In this document: piece by piece, positions 46,352-58,149 of the stretch
How positions within the stretch are numbered: the first letter of the stretch is position 1
Layout of the letters: the number at the start of each line of letters is the position of its first letter
Origin: Sophora flavescens
Lineage: Eukaryota > Streptophyta > Magnoliopsida > Fabales > Fabaceae
Direction: 5' to 3'
DNA length: 64,000 nt
Assembly (NCBI GenBank): GCA_030762895.1
Contig: CM061070.1
Coordinates: 73,395,804-73,459,803 of the forward strand
Made by a program: the position numbers and the translations under genes
The notes under the pieces: generated by a model
Told to the model about the DNA's origin: nothing
Seen by the model: the letters and a program-made list of their open reading frames with translations, nothing else
Database searches by the model: none

Positions 46352-47912
46352 AGTTGACACCTCATAAGTCTGAAACACATTCCATGTGTAAATTCTCTAA
46401 GTTTTGATGATTCCAAATAGATTAAGTATGGTAATATTGAACCATATGAAATTACTGATATGTCTGATAAGTGTGCAGGAAAATATACTTAAGGTCACTT
46501 GTCTAAATTATGACCCATCTACATTTTAATAGAGCTCAGTTTTTAGACTCGTCTAAAAACCACTCATCTAAAAATACAGTCAACTCAGACATAGACCACG
46601 TCAAAGCTCAATCAAGATTCTGATCTAGTTGATGATGTGGCAAGAATCACAATTCTGAAGAAGCCTCAGAAGATCACTCATCTAAAATGACTCGACCACT
46701 GATCTAAGTTTTGGCTCATTATCACCCGTCTAAATCGGGACTGCACAAGCACCCGTCTTAATTTCAAACACTGCTACACTTGATAAAGTGTCAGTCAGTC
46801 AAAATGAAGTCCAAGTCAACCTTATTTGAATAAGATGTCTTCCTTAAGGATCTCTAAGACCTCTGGGTAATAGCACCAAGGATAAAGAATAAATAATGTT
46901 TGTTTCAAGGTTTTAAGGAATAAACACGCAAGCTTTGTATCACAGCAGTCACCTTTTAGCTGTTCTAGTACAGAGTAAAAGTGCTTTCCAGAAAGTGAAC
47001 TGAGTGTTGCACTGAAAGAGGAAAGCTCTCTGCTGCAAGTACAAGAAGCCTGCTGCTGCAACTCTGATACAATAGCTGCTCAGAACAAAAGTGTACTCTG
47101 GCAATGCCTTGTTAAAACTCAACGTCCCTAAACATTTAATGATTACACAGAACGACTCTTTGGCATTAATGGCGTTCCAGAAGCTCAAATCAAAGAACAC
47201 ACTTTCTGAAGCTGTGCCTAACAGATCAATTGATTGAAGTCTTTATATAGATCAAACATGAAGATGAAGACAAGAAGTTGAATATCATTAAGAACTTTGT
47301 GCAAGAAGCATTTACTCACTTCAAAACTTCTTAAGCATTTACTCACTTCAAAACTTCTTCATATTGAATATTCATTCAATCATTTGATATTAATTCGCAG
47401 TCTTTCATACTTCAGATTTATTTCACTCTCTGAGTGTGATCTGAAAGATTTGCAAGTTGTATTAATTACACAAAACCTTTACTCCTTATTGTGTTGAGCC
47501 GGAAGAGGCTGGGTGAGAAAAGAATACTTGTTTAAGTGTTAAGCCTGGAGAGGCTAGGTATGAAAAGAATATTTGTACTGTAATCTGATCAGTTACAGTG
47601 GAAACTTGGTGCTGCCAAGAAACTGGACGTAGCCCTGTGGATTTTGGGGTGAACCATCATAAAACTATTGAGTGATATTCTTCTTGCCTTATCTCTTTAA
47701 TTTGTTTAAGAGTTATTTGTTTAAACTTTTAACTTGGGGAGTTAATATTGTGAATATCAATCTCTGTTTTGACCTTCTTTGTGTGCGCGTGTATTCTGTC
47801 TCAAAATTAGACGATTCACCCGTCTAATTTTATGTTGCCTTATTTTTGCTTGTTGTGTCTGTGAAAATAATTTTCAAAGTTTCCTAAAAAGTTGGTAAAC
47901 ACAATTCACCGC
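46352..47912 (+). repeat. 5' LTR of the inner copia element, 3' end missing
   Basis: Begins AGTTGACACCTC (family consensus TGTTGAGACC, so the terminal T is changed). Matches 58150-60436 down to GGTAAACACAATTCA, then diverges. Repeated ACTCGTCTAAAA motifs in the first 400 bp. Confidence 0.8.
47243..47250 (+). promoter_or_regulatory. LTR TATA box
   Basis: TTATATAG in GAAGTCTTTATATAGATCAAAC; also near 59,765 in the 3' LTR. In the outer element's LTR the same place reads CTTTAAACAATG, so that copy has lost it. Confidence 0.5.
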
Positions 47913-47955
47913 CCAAACGGAAACCACCGAAAACCCCACCCCCAACCCAAAAAAG
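47913..47955. other. Deletion junction with filler DNA
   Basis: C/A-rich sequence (GCCCAAACGG, CCCCACCCCCAACCC) replaces the LTR end, primer site and first part of gag that are present in the sister element at 61,500-61,720. Right of it gag resumes at GATATTGGATATCATTGAAG. Confidence 0.65.
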
Positions 47956-50900
47956 AGAAGTGGTTTTCAATCAACTAACTCGATATTGGATATCATTGAA
48001 GAAGGTCCCTATGTTCCTAAAGATGACAATGGAGCAGAAGTTCCTAAAGCTAGCATGACCTCTGATCAAAGAACAAAATGGCAATTTAATGCCAAAGCTA
48101 GATATGAAATCATGTGTGCTTTGAGCAGAGAAGAGTTTGAAAAAGTATGTGCTTGTGATTCTGCTAAAGAAATGTGGGATTCACTAGCTATTACTCATGA
48201 AGGAACTAACAAAGTAAAAGATACCAAAGTCAGTATGTTGGTCAGAAAGTATGAGCTGTTCAAAATGGAAGAAAGAGAAACTATTGGTCAAATGTATGAG
48301 AGATTTCAAACTATAACCAATGGGTTGAAATCTCTGGGAAAAGTTTACAAGACTGAGGAAGACATTCAAAATATTCTCAGAAGTCTTCCAAAACAATGGA
48401 GACCTCTTGTAACTGCTGTGTCGCAGGCCAAAGATCTATCAACAATGAAGCTAGGTGAGCTTCTTAGCACCCTTCAGATCCATGAACAGGAGCTGATTGA
48501 AGAAAATAATGTAAAGAAAAGAAAATCCATTGCTCTCAAGGCTGACAAGAAATCATCTAAGGGATCTGCTTCAAAAGCTCTCAAAGTTGATGAATCTTCA
48601 GATGAATCTGAGGAATCAAATGAGGATGACTCTGATGATGAAGATGATGAACTTTCTCTAGCTTCTTACCATAAAAAATGAAAAATCTCTGAAAGAAAAG
48701 AAACTTCAAAAAGAACAGCCCTTTCAGGCGCTTTAACAAAGAAAAATACAACAAAGATGGTGGATCAAATGACATAAATGTCATTATGTTCTATGAATGC
48801 AAAAAGCCTGGTCATATCAAGGTAGAATGTCCTCAACTCAAGAAGTAACCTCCCAAGAAGTTCTTCAACAAAAAGAAGATGGGAATGATGGCCACTTGAG
48901 AATATCTTGATGAAAGCTCCACTGAAAGTGAAGGGGAGGAGCTTGAAGCAAGTCTCTGTCTTATGGCAGATACTGATTCAAAATCAGAAACCGAGGTACA
49001 ATATGAACTTGAGAAATTGAGTGATGCCTATGATGAACTATTGGAAGAATCCAACTGTATATCTAAAGCTTTCAAATCCCTCAAGAGACAGTATGTTAAA
49101 CTCTCAAATGAGTATACACGGAAATCTCAAGAGTGTGGGAAGTTAGTTGAAGAGAACAGTAGGCTTAAGACTGAAAAGTCTAAAGCTAAGAACTCAGTTG
49201 AAAGTCTACCCTCTGAAGAAGTGATTAAACTTCAATAGAAAGTAGAAGAGCTCACCTCAGATCTTGCCAAATTTGTTAATGGTAGAGATAATCTGACTAA
49301 ACTTTTGGGAAGTCAGAGGCACTCCCTTAACAAAGAAGGTATAGGTTATTCTAGTCAAGAACATCATAAAGGATAAACAAAGTTCTCAAAAATAACTGTC
49401 AAATCTGTGTCAGTTAGTTCAAATAAACCTATATGTACATACTGTGGAAAAGCTGGACATATCACGTCTAAGTGTATTCACAAAAAGAGAAGGAAGTCTT
49501 CACAGAATCCTCACACTAACAGAAAAGGACCCAAGAAAATATGGGTACCTAAGTCCATGAACATTCCTGTTGCAAACATGCTTAACAGGACAAAGAAACA
49601 CCTATCATGGTACCTGGACAGTGGATGCTCGCGACATATGACAGGAGAAAGGTCTATGTTCCTAGACCTCCAACCTAAGAAAGGTGGACATGTAACATTT
49701 GGTGGTAACCAGAAAGTAAAAGTTGTTGGCGTAGGTAAAATTGGTGGTAAACCTCCCTTGCCTATTATCTATGATGTCTTATATGTGAAATGATTAAAAC
49801 ATAATCTTCTTAGCATATATCAATTGTATGATAGTGGATTTTATGTATCTTTTTCTAAGGATGCATGCATCGTCAATGACATTAGTGGAAAAACCATCTT
49901 TTCTGCTAAAAGGCAACACAATATGTATAAGATTGACCCGTCTGAACTTTCAGATCAAAGTGTAACATGCTTTATGTCTAAAGAGGATGAAAAGTGGCTA
50001 TGGCATAAGAAATTAGGACATGTTAGTATGAAACAAATTTCTAAATTGAAAGAGCATAATCTTGTGAGAGGATTGCCTAATATTTCCCTTAAGAAAGATG
50101 TTTTGTGTGATGCATGTCAGAGAGGTAAACAAGTAAAATCAAGTTTCAAATCTAAGAAAGAAGTCACCTCCTCCAGACCTTTGCAACTGTTACACATCGA
50201 TCTGTTTGGATCAGTCAGTGTAGCTAGCCTAGGTGGAAAGAAATATGGTTTTGTCATAGTTGATGACTACTCTAGATTTACATGGGTACTCTTCTTAACC
50301 CACAATGATGAGTCCTATAAGGTCTTTACAGTATTCAGTAAAAGAGTACAGAATGAGCAGGGTTTTTGTATCTCTGCTATCAGAAGTGACCATGGGGTTG
50401 AATTTGAAAATGAGCAGTTCAAACTGTTCTGTGAGGAAAATGGTATTTCTCACAATTTCTCTGCACCCAGAACTCCACAGCAAAATGGAGTGGTTGAGAG
50501 AAAGAACAGATCTCTTCAAGAGATGGGCAGAACAATGCTTAATGAAAATAATCTCCCTAAGTACTTCTGGGCAGAAGCCATTAACATTGCTTTTTATGTG
50601 CAAAACAGAATTCTGGTTAGACTTATCTTAAATAAGACTCCTGGTGAATTGTTGAAAGGTAGAAAACCCAACATATCATATTTTCATGCATTTGGATGTG
50701 AATGTTATATTCTTAATACAAAATATCATCTTGACAAATTTGACGCTAAAGTAGATAAAGGCATATTCGTTGGATATTCTGAACTGTCTAAAGCTTTTAG
50801 AATCTTTAACTCTAGAACTTCTGTAGTAGAAGAATCAATTCATGTAAAGTTTAATGATGGTTTGAAGACTGATAGAGAACTATCAGATCTAGAAGATAAT

Positions 50901-52665
50901 ATTGCAGGTATTGAACTTAATCCTGCAGTGGAAAATTCTTCAAACAAGTCAAAAGTAGACATGTCTGAAAATCAGACAAGTGCTGATACATCTGAAATTC
51001 AGAATGAGAGAGAAGATCTTATCATTGGAAGTCCATCTCAAAGAGTTAGAACCAGATCTACTTTCAATGAAAACAATAACATGGCCTTCATATCAGATTT
51101 GGAACCCAAAAAGATTGAAGAAGTCTTACAAGATGAAAGCTGGATTCTATCCATGCAAGAAGAACTGAACCAGTTCAAGAGAAATGATGTTTGGACTCTA
51201 GTTTCTAAACCCAAAGATAAATATGTTATTGGAACCAGATGGGTATTTAGAAACAAACTGGATGAAGATGTTAAAGTGGTAAGAAACAAGGCAAGACTAG
51301 TTGCTCAAGAGTATAATCAACAGGAAGGTATTGATTTCACTGAAACCTTTGCACCTGTAGCTAGATTAGATGCAATTTGAATTCTCATGTCTTATGCTGC
51401 ACAACATGATATAACTCTATATCAAATGAATGTTAAAAGTGCATTTCTAAATGGGATAATTGAGGAGGAAGTTTATGTCAAGCAACCTCCTGGGTTTGAG
51501 GATGCTGAAAATCCTCACCACGTCTATAAGCTTAAGAAAACTTTATATGGACTCAAACAAGCTCCTAGAACTTGGTATGATAGGTTAAGCACATATCTAA
51601 TAGAAAATAATTTCATTAGCGGAAAAGTAGACACTACACTTTTCAAGAAATGCTCAAAGAAAGATTTCATTGTAGTACAGATTTATGTTGATGATATTAT
51701 ATTTGGTGCTAGAAATGAAAAGCTCTGCAAAGAGTTCTATGAGTTGATGCAGAATGAGTTTGAGATGAGCATGATGGGAGAATTGAAGTTCTTCCTTGGT
51801 CTTCAAATAAAGCAGACAAGTGATGGAATCTATATCCATCAACAAAAGTACACCAAGGAGCTTCTGAAAAAGTACAAGATGGAAAATTCAAAGCCTATGA
51901 GTACTCCTATGCATCCATCAGTTATTCTAAACAAGGATGACGAATGTAAAATGGTAGATCGAACTGTCTACCGAGGTATGATTGGATCGCTTCTATACTT
52001 AACTGCTAGTAGACCTGGTATTCAATTCAGTGTTTGTCTATGTGCTAGATTTCAATCAGATCCCAAAGAATCTCATCATAAGGATGTTAAAAGAATTTTC
52101 AGATATTTAATTGGAACCACTAACCTTGGTCTATTATATAAGAAATCTGAAGATTTCAGGTTAGTTGGATTTTGTGATGCTTATTTGCTGGAGATAGAAT
52201 TGATAGAAAAAGTATCAGTGGAAGATGCCACTTCATTGGAGCAAATATGATCTCCTGGTCAAGCAAAAGGCAAAGCACCATTGCTGTTTCAACTGCTGAA
52301 GCTGAGTACATATCTGCAGCAAGTTGTTGTTCACAACTACTTTGGGTAAAATATCAACTTGAAGATTATTCAATGTTTGAGCATAATATACCTGTTTGTT
52401 GAAATAATACTAGTGCTATTAACTTGTCTAAAAATCCCATACAACATTCTAGAGCAAAGCATATAGAAATAAAACATCATTTCATTAGAGATTATGTGCA
52501 AAAAGGTGTTTTGAAATTAAGTTTGTGAACACTGAGTATCAGTGGGCAGACATCTTTACTAAACCTTTAAGTGAAGATAGATTTGTTTTTATTAGAAGGA
52601 ATCTTAATATGCATAATGTGTCTGAACGAGTGTATGTTGATATATCTGAAAATTTACTTATCTAA
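47956..52665 (+). pseudogene. Copia gag-pol of the inner element, broken
   Basis: Gag lacks its N-terminus and reads DIIEEGPYVPKDD onward, with THEGTNKVKDTKVSM and an acidic tail. The first knuckle is damaged (FYECKKPGHIKVEC, first Cys lost); the second is good (CTYCGKAGHITSKC). Protease is LDSGCSRHMTG. Integrase keeps H-H-C-C (WHKKLGH, CDACQRGK) and the triad D (HIDLFGS), D (RSDHGVEF), E (GVVERKN), inside an open frame from 49,824 to 51,380. A stop at 51,378 splits it from RT, which has YVDDIIFG but MNVKSAFLNG, where the first catalytic Asp (normally MDVKSAF) is Asn. RNase H (AEAEYISAAS to ADIFTKPLSED) has a stop and a frameshift. Other stops near 48,679, 49,236 and 49,791. Inactive. Confidence 0.87.
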
Positions 52666-55083
52666 ATTTATATGCTTGACTCGTCTATTTTCTTTATGCT
52701 TCACTCGTCTACTTTAGCCAAGCGTCCGGTGACGTGGCTAAAAGCACTAAGTTCTAACCCTGGCTGAGACACGTGTACATTGCAAAATTTCCCTATTTTT
52801 TCTTAAAAACGTTTCATTTTTTTACAACTGTCTTTTAAAAAGTTATTGCTGTTTATGGCAATAATCTCTCTCCTTATTCCCAATGCAAAAAACACTCAAG
52901 TGTTTTAACAAAAGTAACCCGTGGTGTTTCAAAATTTCCCACTCACAATCTTTTCTCACAATCTCTCTCTGATTTATCTTCGTCTTCAACCTCACAAAGC
53001 CTTTCATCTCGAATACCCTAAAATCTTCTTCTCTGAATCAATGGCACCCAAAAGTCTTCTGGAAACCCTGGCTGAGAAGACCCAAGTCTCTGTTTCTGAA
53101 CTGAAGAAGGTGCACCCTGGAAGGGTCCCTAATTTTGATGAGCTTGGGACCAAGGGTTTAGACGTTCAACCTGAGCTTGAACATGCTGGATGGTTACCCT
53201 TCTTCCAACTTCAAGAACTGCGAAGATCACAAAGGATGACACAACCTCCATGATTTCTGGAGATGTGGGTGATGACCATGTCATCATCACTCATGAATCA
53301 CTTTCTGAAGTGACTGGATGCCCACGTGAAGGTGCTGGGTATTACAAGGAATGGCTGAAGTCTCTGGGAGAAGCAAAGGTGAATTTGGTTCTGTATGGAG
53401 TTCCAAAACCTAGAATTCCAGACACCAAGTATCTGACTACCAAGGTAAGATTTCTCCAAGTTCTTCTAATTAACTGTGTAATGCCTAGGACTGGTTCTAG
53501 GAATCATGTGAGTAAGATAGAAAAATTGGCTATCTACCACCTAATTCTACAGATCAAAATAGACATTACTGATTTAATTTTTAAAAATGTGGAGAAAGCT
53601 GTCGAGGGAAAGGATAAGGACTATCCTTTTGGAATGATCATGACTATGATCTTCAGGGCAAACAAGCTGAAGGATTTGAGGAAAGCTTGTCATGCTGATC
53701 TCTGCACATAAATCACAACAAAGACTCTGTCCTTGATGAATATCAACCTGACTCCTACCACTAAGCCTGTTGCTAAAGCCTCATCATCAGCACCTGTTGT
53801 ATCTACTCAAGTGGAAGAAACTCTTACTATTCCTGCTGTCAAGGCTGAACCCTTTGTGGAGCTTGTTGAAGAGGAAATGCTTCAGTTACTGAGGTAGAGG
53901 AACGGAGTTGCTGATTCCTTCGATCAACAATCTGTTGAAGTTTTTGATTTACAGAATGCTGCTGAAGTCCCTTCTCAGGTTGTTGAACCTGCTGTTAACC
54001 CTTCTGCTGAACCTGCTAAGGTTGCAGAACCTGCTGCATCAGCCTTTGTCCCTAATGCACCCAGTGTAACAAAGGTGTTCAAAAGGAAGATAGTTGTGGA
54101 AGCTGAAGGGGAGTCTTAATCTGAAGAGACTGTGATCCCTAAGAAGAAGATGGCCTCTGTGACAAAGAGGAAATTGGTTTTGCTTCCCTTACCCTCACCA
54201 ACAAAACAGCCAACAACCACAACAACTTCTATTCCACAACTTTCACCACAAAGAGTACCAACACCACCACAGAAAATACCATCACCATCACCACAACCAA
54301 AACAGAAAACCCCTACTCCTCCACCCGCTTGACCAAAAATCTCAACTCCACCACATACATCACCTGTTAGACAATCATCACCTATCCATGAACCTTCCGT
54401 CTCTGAACCACACACTGCTGAACCACAGACTGATGAACCTTACACTTCTGGACAAAACCCTACTGCTTCAGAAACACATGTGTCTGAAACAGAACCCCAA
54501 CTATCCAAGCTTTCCACACCACAATCATCTTATCATACTGAGAATCTTCATACTGAGGATGTCAATGATTTTGAGTATTTTGACTATCCCACTCCACCTC
54601 CACCTCCACCTTCATCTAAACCATAAACACCTGACCATATCAGAAACCAGTGCCAAGTCCCTCTGAGAATAGTCTTCCCAGACTTATTTTCTGAAACCAG
54701 ACACAACCCACTCCCAATGGCCACTCTATCTCCCTATCACTTATCTTCCAGAACCACTTCTTTCTCTGTCTCAGATGAATCATGTTCAAATTTTATGTAT
54801 AACAAAGATCTGGATGTCGTTGCCTCCCTGGAAGCTGAAAGGCAGCTTGTGAAGCTGGCCAGAAAACAGAAGAATGCAGGAAGGTCGATGCCTAATCCAC
54901 ATATCTTCATGAAGCCCTTAACAGAGATCAGGGTGATGCCTGACTCTATGACTTTAAAAGGAAAGTAAAAAGTCATCAACTTGCCACTTGATCAGAAGTT
55001 TTCACTCATCAAGATGAATGACAACAAGTGCAAGCATAGAAAGAGGTTGTTCTCAACCGAGACTCATCATGAGTTCCTCGAGG

Positions 55084-57087
55084 TAGGGATGGTAATCCGG
55101 ATCCTACCCGCCGGATACCCGCAAAAAATACCCGTCGTGGGTAGGGTAAAAACCCGCTTTTTGGGTAAGGGTACGGGTAATTACCCGCAAATATGAGAGG
55201 GTATGGGGCGGGTACGGGTACCTTGGTACCCACCCGCCCCATACCCGCATGTGTATATATATATATTTATTTATTTATTTATTTATTTATATATTTATTT
55301 ATATTAATATATTAATACATTAATACATATAATTATTAGAGATCAAAATTAGAAACTTGAAACCCTAGTACTACCTCAGCCGTTTCACCCTTTCTGCTCC
55401 ATCTTATCTCATCTTCCTTGTAACCTTGTTCATCTCCAAGCCTCCAACCACCGTCCCTTCCTCCTTCATCGCCGGCCAAAACTTTCTCCACCATCATCTT
55501 CCTTCATCGCCAGGCCTTCACCATGCGACCCTTCCTCTGTTCGACCCTTCTTCCTCCTTCATCGACCCTTCCTCTATTCGGCCTCCTTCGTCTCTGTTCG
55601 GCGACGACGTTCCATCAGCGGCATCCGGCCCACCACGAACCGTAGACCTTCATCACTATTCGGCCTCGAGCAGCAGCGGCGCACCACGACCTCCACCCAT
55701 CTGTTCGACCTCCAGCAGCGGCAGCGCACCACAACGTCCACCTATCTCCAGGTGGTGATTTATTATCTGATTTCACTTTGCTCTCTGATTTCACTTCTTT
55801 GTTGTGTTCTGTGACTGTGTTCATCTTGCTCTATTTTTTCCTATCTTATATGACTGTGTTCATCTTTGCTCTTCTTGGTTCATCTTGCTTTGCTCTGTGT
55901 TCGTTGTATTTTTGGTTTTGTTTTGTTATGTTCTTCTTTTTTGCTTTGTTCTGTATTGTGTTTTGCTCTATTTTAATGGTATTTTTTTAGATGGAAAACG
56001 TAGTTGGATTGATTCAATCAAAGGAATCTGAGAGTAGCTCATCTCTCGCACAACCTCAAAATGTTCCCAGTGGAAATGTGGGTAGTTCCGAAAACGATCG
56101 ATCCGAGACTCCAACCGATCCCATTCCTGTTTCTGTTGATGATGCTAATACTATTGAATTGTCTGAAGATGGAAAAAAAAGAAAGATATTCGTTGTTTGG
56201 AACCACTTCACGAAAAAAACAGTTAATGGTGAAGAAAAGGCTATATGCAATTATTGCAACAAGCATATGTGTGGTAGAAGATCTGATGGAACACATCATT
56301 TGCATAAACATTATGAGACTTGTAAAAGAAGGCCATATAAGGATATAAGACAATCAATCTTGTTGAGAGAACATAAGAAGATAGATGGGTCATCTACTTA
56401 TTTGAGTAACTATCACTTTGATCCAGAGAAATTAAGAAAACTTGCTTGTATGATAATAGTTCACGAGTATCCACTTTCAATGGTGGACCATCTGGGATTC
56501 AGAGCATATTCTGAAGGTCTTCAACCTTTGTTCAAGGATCCTAGTCGAAACACGATAAAAAAAATGATATTATCAAAATCTATGAAAATGAAAAGGTGAA
56601 GACTATGGGACTCTTGGAGAAGATCGGGAGTAAGATTGCTTTAACAACAGACATCTGGACAGCTAGTAACCAAAAGAAAGGATATATGGTCATTACAGCT
56701 CACTACATTAATGATGACTGGGATATGCAAAGTCGCATATTAAGGTATGATATTTTTTAACTTCATCACATACATATAGTATTTTAAATTATGATCATTT
56801 TGTTATTTATTTTTTTCTGCGTAGCTTTGATGAATACATTCGAAACATCGTTGGATGGTTTTTAAATTGAGTTATGATCATTTTGTTATTTATTTTTTTC
56901 TTTGTTAAAGTATGGGTAATGGGTGCGGGTGTAGGTGTGGGTACTTAGGTACCCAGAGGGTACGGGTAAGGGTATTGAGGTTGCTACCCACGAGGGTACG
57001 GGTCCGGGTACGGGTAATTTTTTTAAACGCAGGTATGGGGACGGGTACTATAGTACCCTACCCAAACCCTACCCATTGCCATCCCTA
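55084..57087 (+). mobile_element. hAT transposon, internally deleted (GGGTA family)
   Basis: Perfect 8-bp target duplication CCTCGAGG (55076-55083, 57088-57095). Ends TAGGGATGGTAAT and, inverted, TAGGGATGGCAAT. Both subterminal regions are packed with ACCCG/CGGGTA motifs in both orientations. It contains a 5' leader with an AG acceptor before the ATG, the first half of a transposase, and then direct passage to the 3' subterminal region. 2,004 bp. Confidence 0.92.
55991..56745 (+). pseudogene. hAT transposase, N-terminal part only
   Basis: ATG at 55991 follows TTTTTTTTAG, a probable acceptor. Residues 66-114 are a BED zinc finger: W70 in VVWNHF, C86 and C89 in CNYC, H107 and C111 in LHKHYETC; this domain binds the transposon ends. 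The next part (SNYHFDPEKLRKLACMIIV, GFRAYSEGLQPLFKDPSR) is standard hAT sequence. A frameshift near 56,570 precedes TTDIWTASNQKKGY, which holds the first catalytic Asp. A donor-like AAG|GTATGA at about 56,743 follows and the remaining catalytic residues and the C-terminal dimerisation domain are deleted. It cannot transpose itself, though a BED-only product could still bind ends. Confidence 0.85.
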
Positions 57088-58149
57088 CCTCGAGGTCAGA
57101 GACATCTACTAGAGATGTGGATCCAGTTCTAGGTTGTCATAAGAAAAAAAGAAAACCATCCCAACCAGAGGTAGCCCAGCTTTTTATCTTTATCCCTTTT
57201 CATCATCAATTTACACTTTACCTCCTTTCTTTATGGTTTTCTCTTCCTTTATTTTAATTTTCCCTCCAACTACCCCAATCACTCCCATAAATCTCATTAG
57301 GAGATCTTATGAATTTCTTCTTTCTGTTATAGAACCTCCTCTTCACCATGAAAGAATTCATGGATTTCTTGAAGAATTCTATCTTAGTAATGACTTTATC
57401 TCTGCTCTTTCAACAAATGTGTTTTTAGATTCTCAGCCTGAGGACAATATTCAAGCTGAAGAGTTACCTTCTACACCTCCTCCATCTGCATCAGCAACTG
57501 CTCTGGCTACAACAGACTCTACTGCCCCAGTGGTTGCCTATGATCCTGCTGCTCATCAGAGGCTTGATGAAATGGCTTCAAGTTTGCAAACTGTCATTCA
57601 AAGGCAGGATGCTGCCATAGAACAACAAGCTGTTTTTCAAGCTTAGATGCTAGCTCAGCAAGCTGCAATGCAAAGGATGATGGAAGCTTTCTTCAAAAGC
57701 CAAGGAGGCCCTAGTTCTTAGGTCTTAGGACTTAGCTTTCTTTTTTTTTGAGTCATGCAATGTACAAGTCAGTGATGTCCTTATCACTTGTAACCTTTCT
57801 TGACTCTCAATAATATGAGATGAAGTTTTGATCACTTTTGGCTCTCTTTATTTATCTGTTTTATATCTTTTTGATTGACGCCAAAAGGGTGAGGAAGTAA
57901 AAGTAAAAAGCTGACATAAACTAGAACATGACCCTGTTAATAATGCCTTCTGTTCCAAAAATTTGATGTTGCTCTGATATTATATCTGATACGTGTTTTT
58001 ACTCTGATACATATTTTTATCTAATGCATAAACTAAGGGGGAGCATAGCATACTCTGATTAATTATATCTGTTTGAAAATTTCTACTGTTACTTTTTGAT
58101 GTTCAATAAAATCAGAAAAATTATTTGTCATCATAAAAAAAGGGGAGAA

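Larger units (their letters stand above)
53041..57721 (+). pseudogene. Extra ORF after pol in env position, broken and split by hAT
   Basis: Begins at ATG 53041 (MAPKSLLETLAEKTQVSVSE), about 375 bp after the pol stop. A first domain (to about 53,711) includes HVIITHESLSEVTGCPREG and LLINCVMPRTGSRNHVSKIE, with the look of the plant transposon-protein domain found in extra ORFs of plant retroelements. Then a low-complexity Pro/Ser/Thr and Glu-rich stretch (53,760-54,620), a block SCSNFMYNKDLDVVASLEAE (54,780 onward), the hAT insertion, and a C-terminal part after 57,096 ending in an Ala/Gln-rich helix (RLDEMASSLQTVIQRQDAAI). Frames are broken near 53,230, 53,709, 53,895, 54,116, 54,330, 54,624, 54,966 and 57,643. 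No clear signal peptide or fusion peptide was seen, so env function is not supported. What it does is unknown. Confidence 0.6.

Noticed and set aside
54116..54415. Minus-strand Gly/Cys-rich open frame
   Set aside because: Shadow of the proline-rich part of the extra ORF on the plus strand.
55426..55758. Plus-strand 110-codon Pro/Ser-rich frame in the hAT
   Set aside because: Lies in the transposon's 5' leader before the acceptor and transposase ATG; no domain and biased composition, so not called as a gene.
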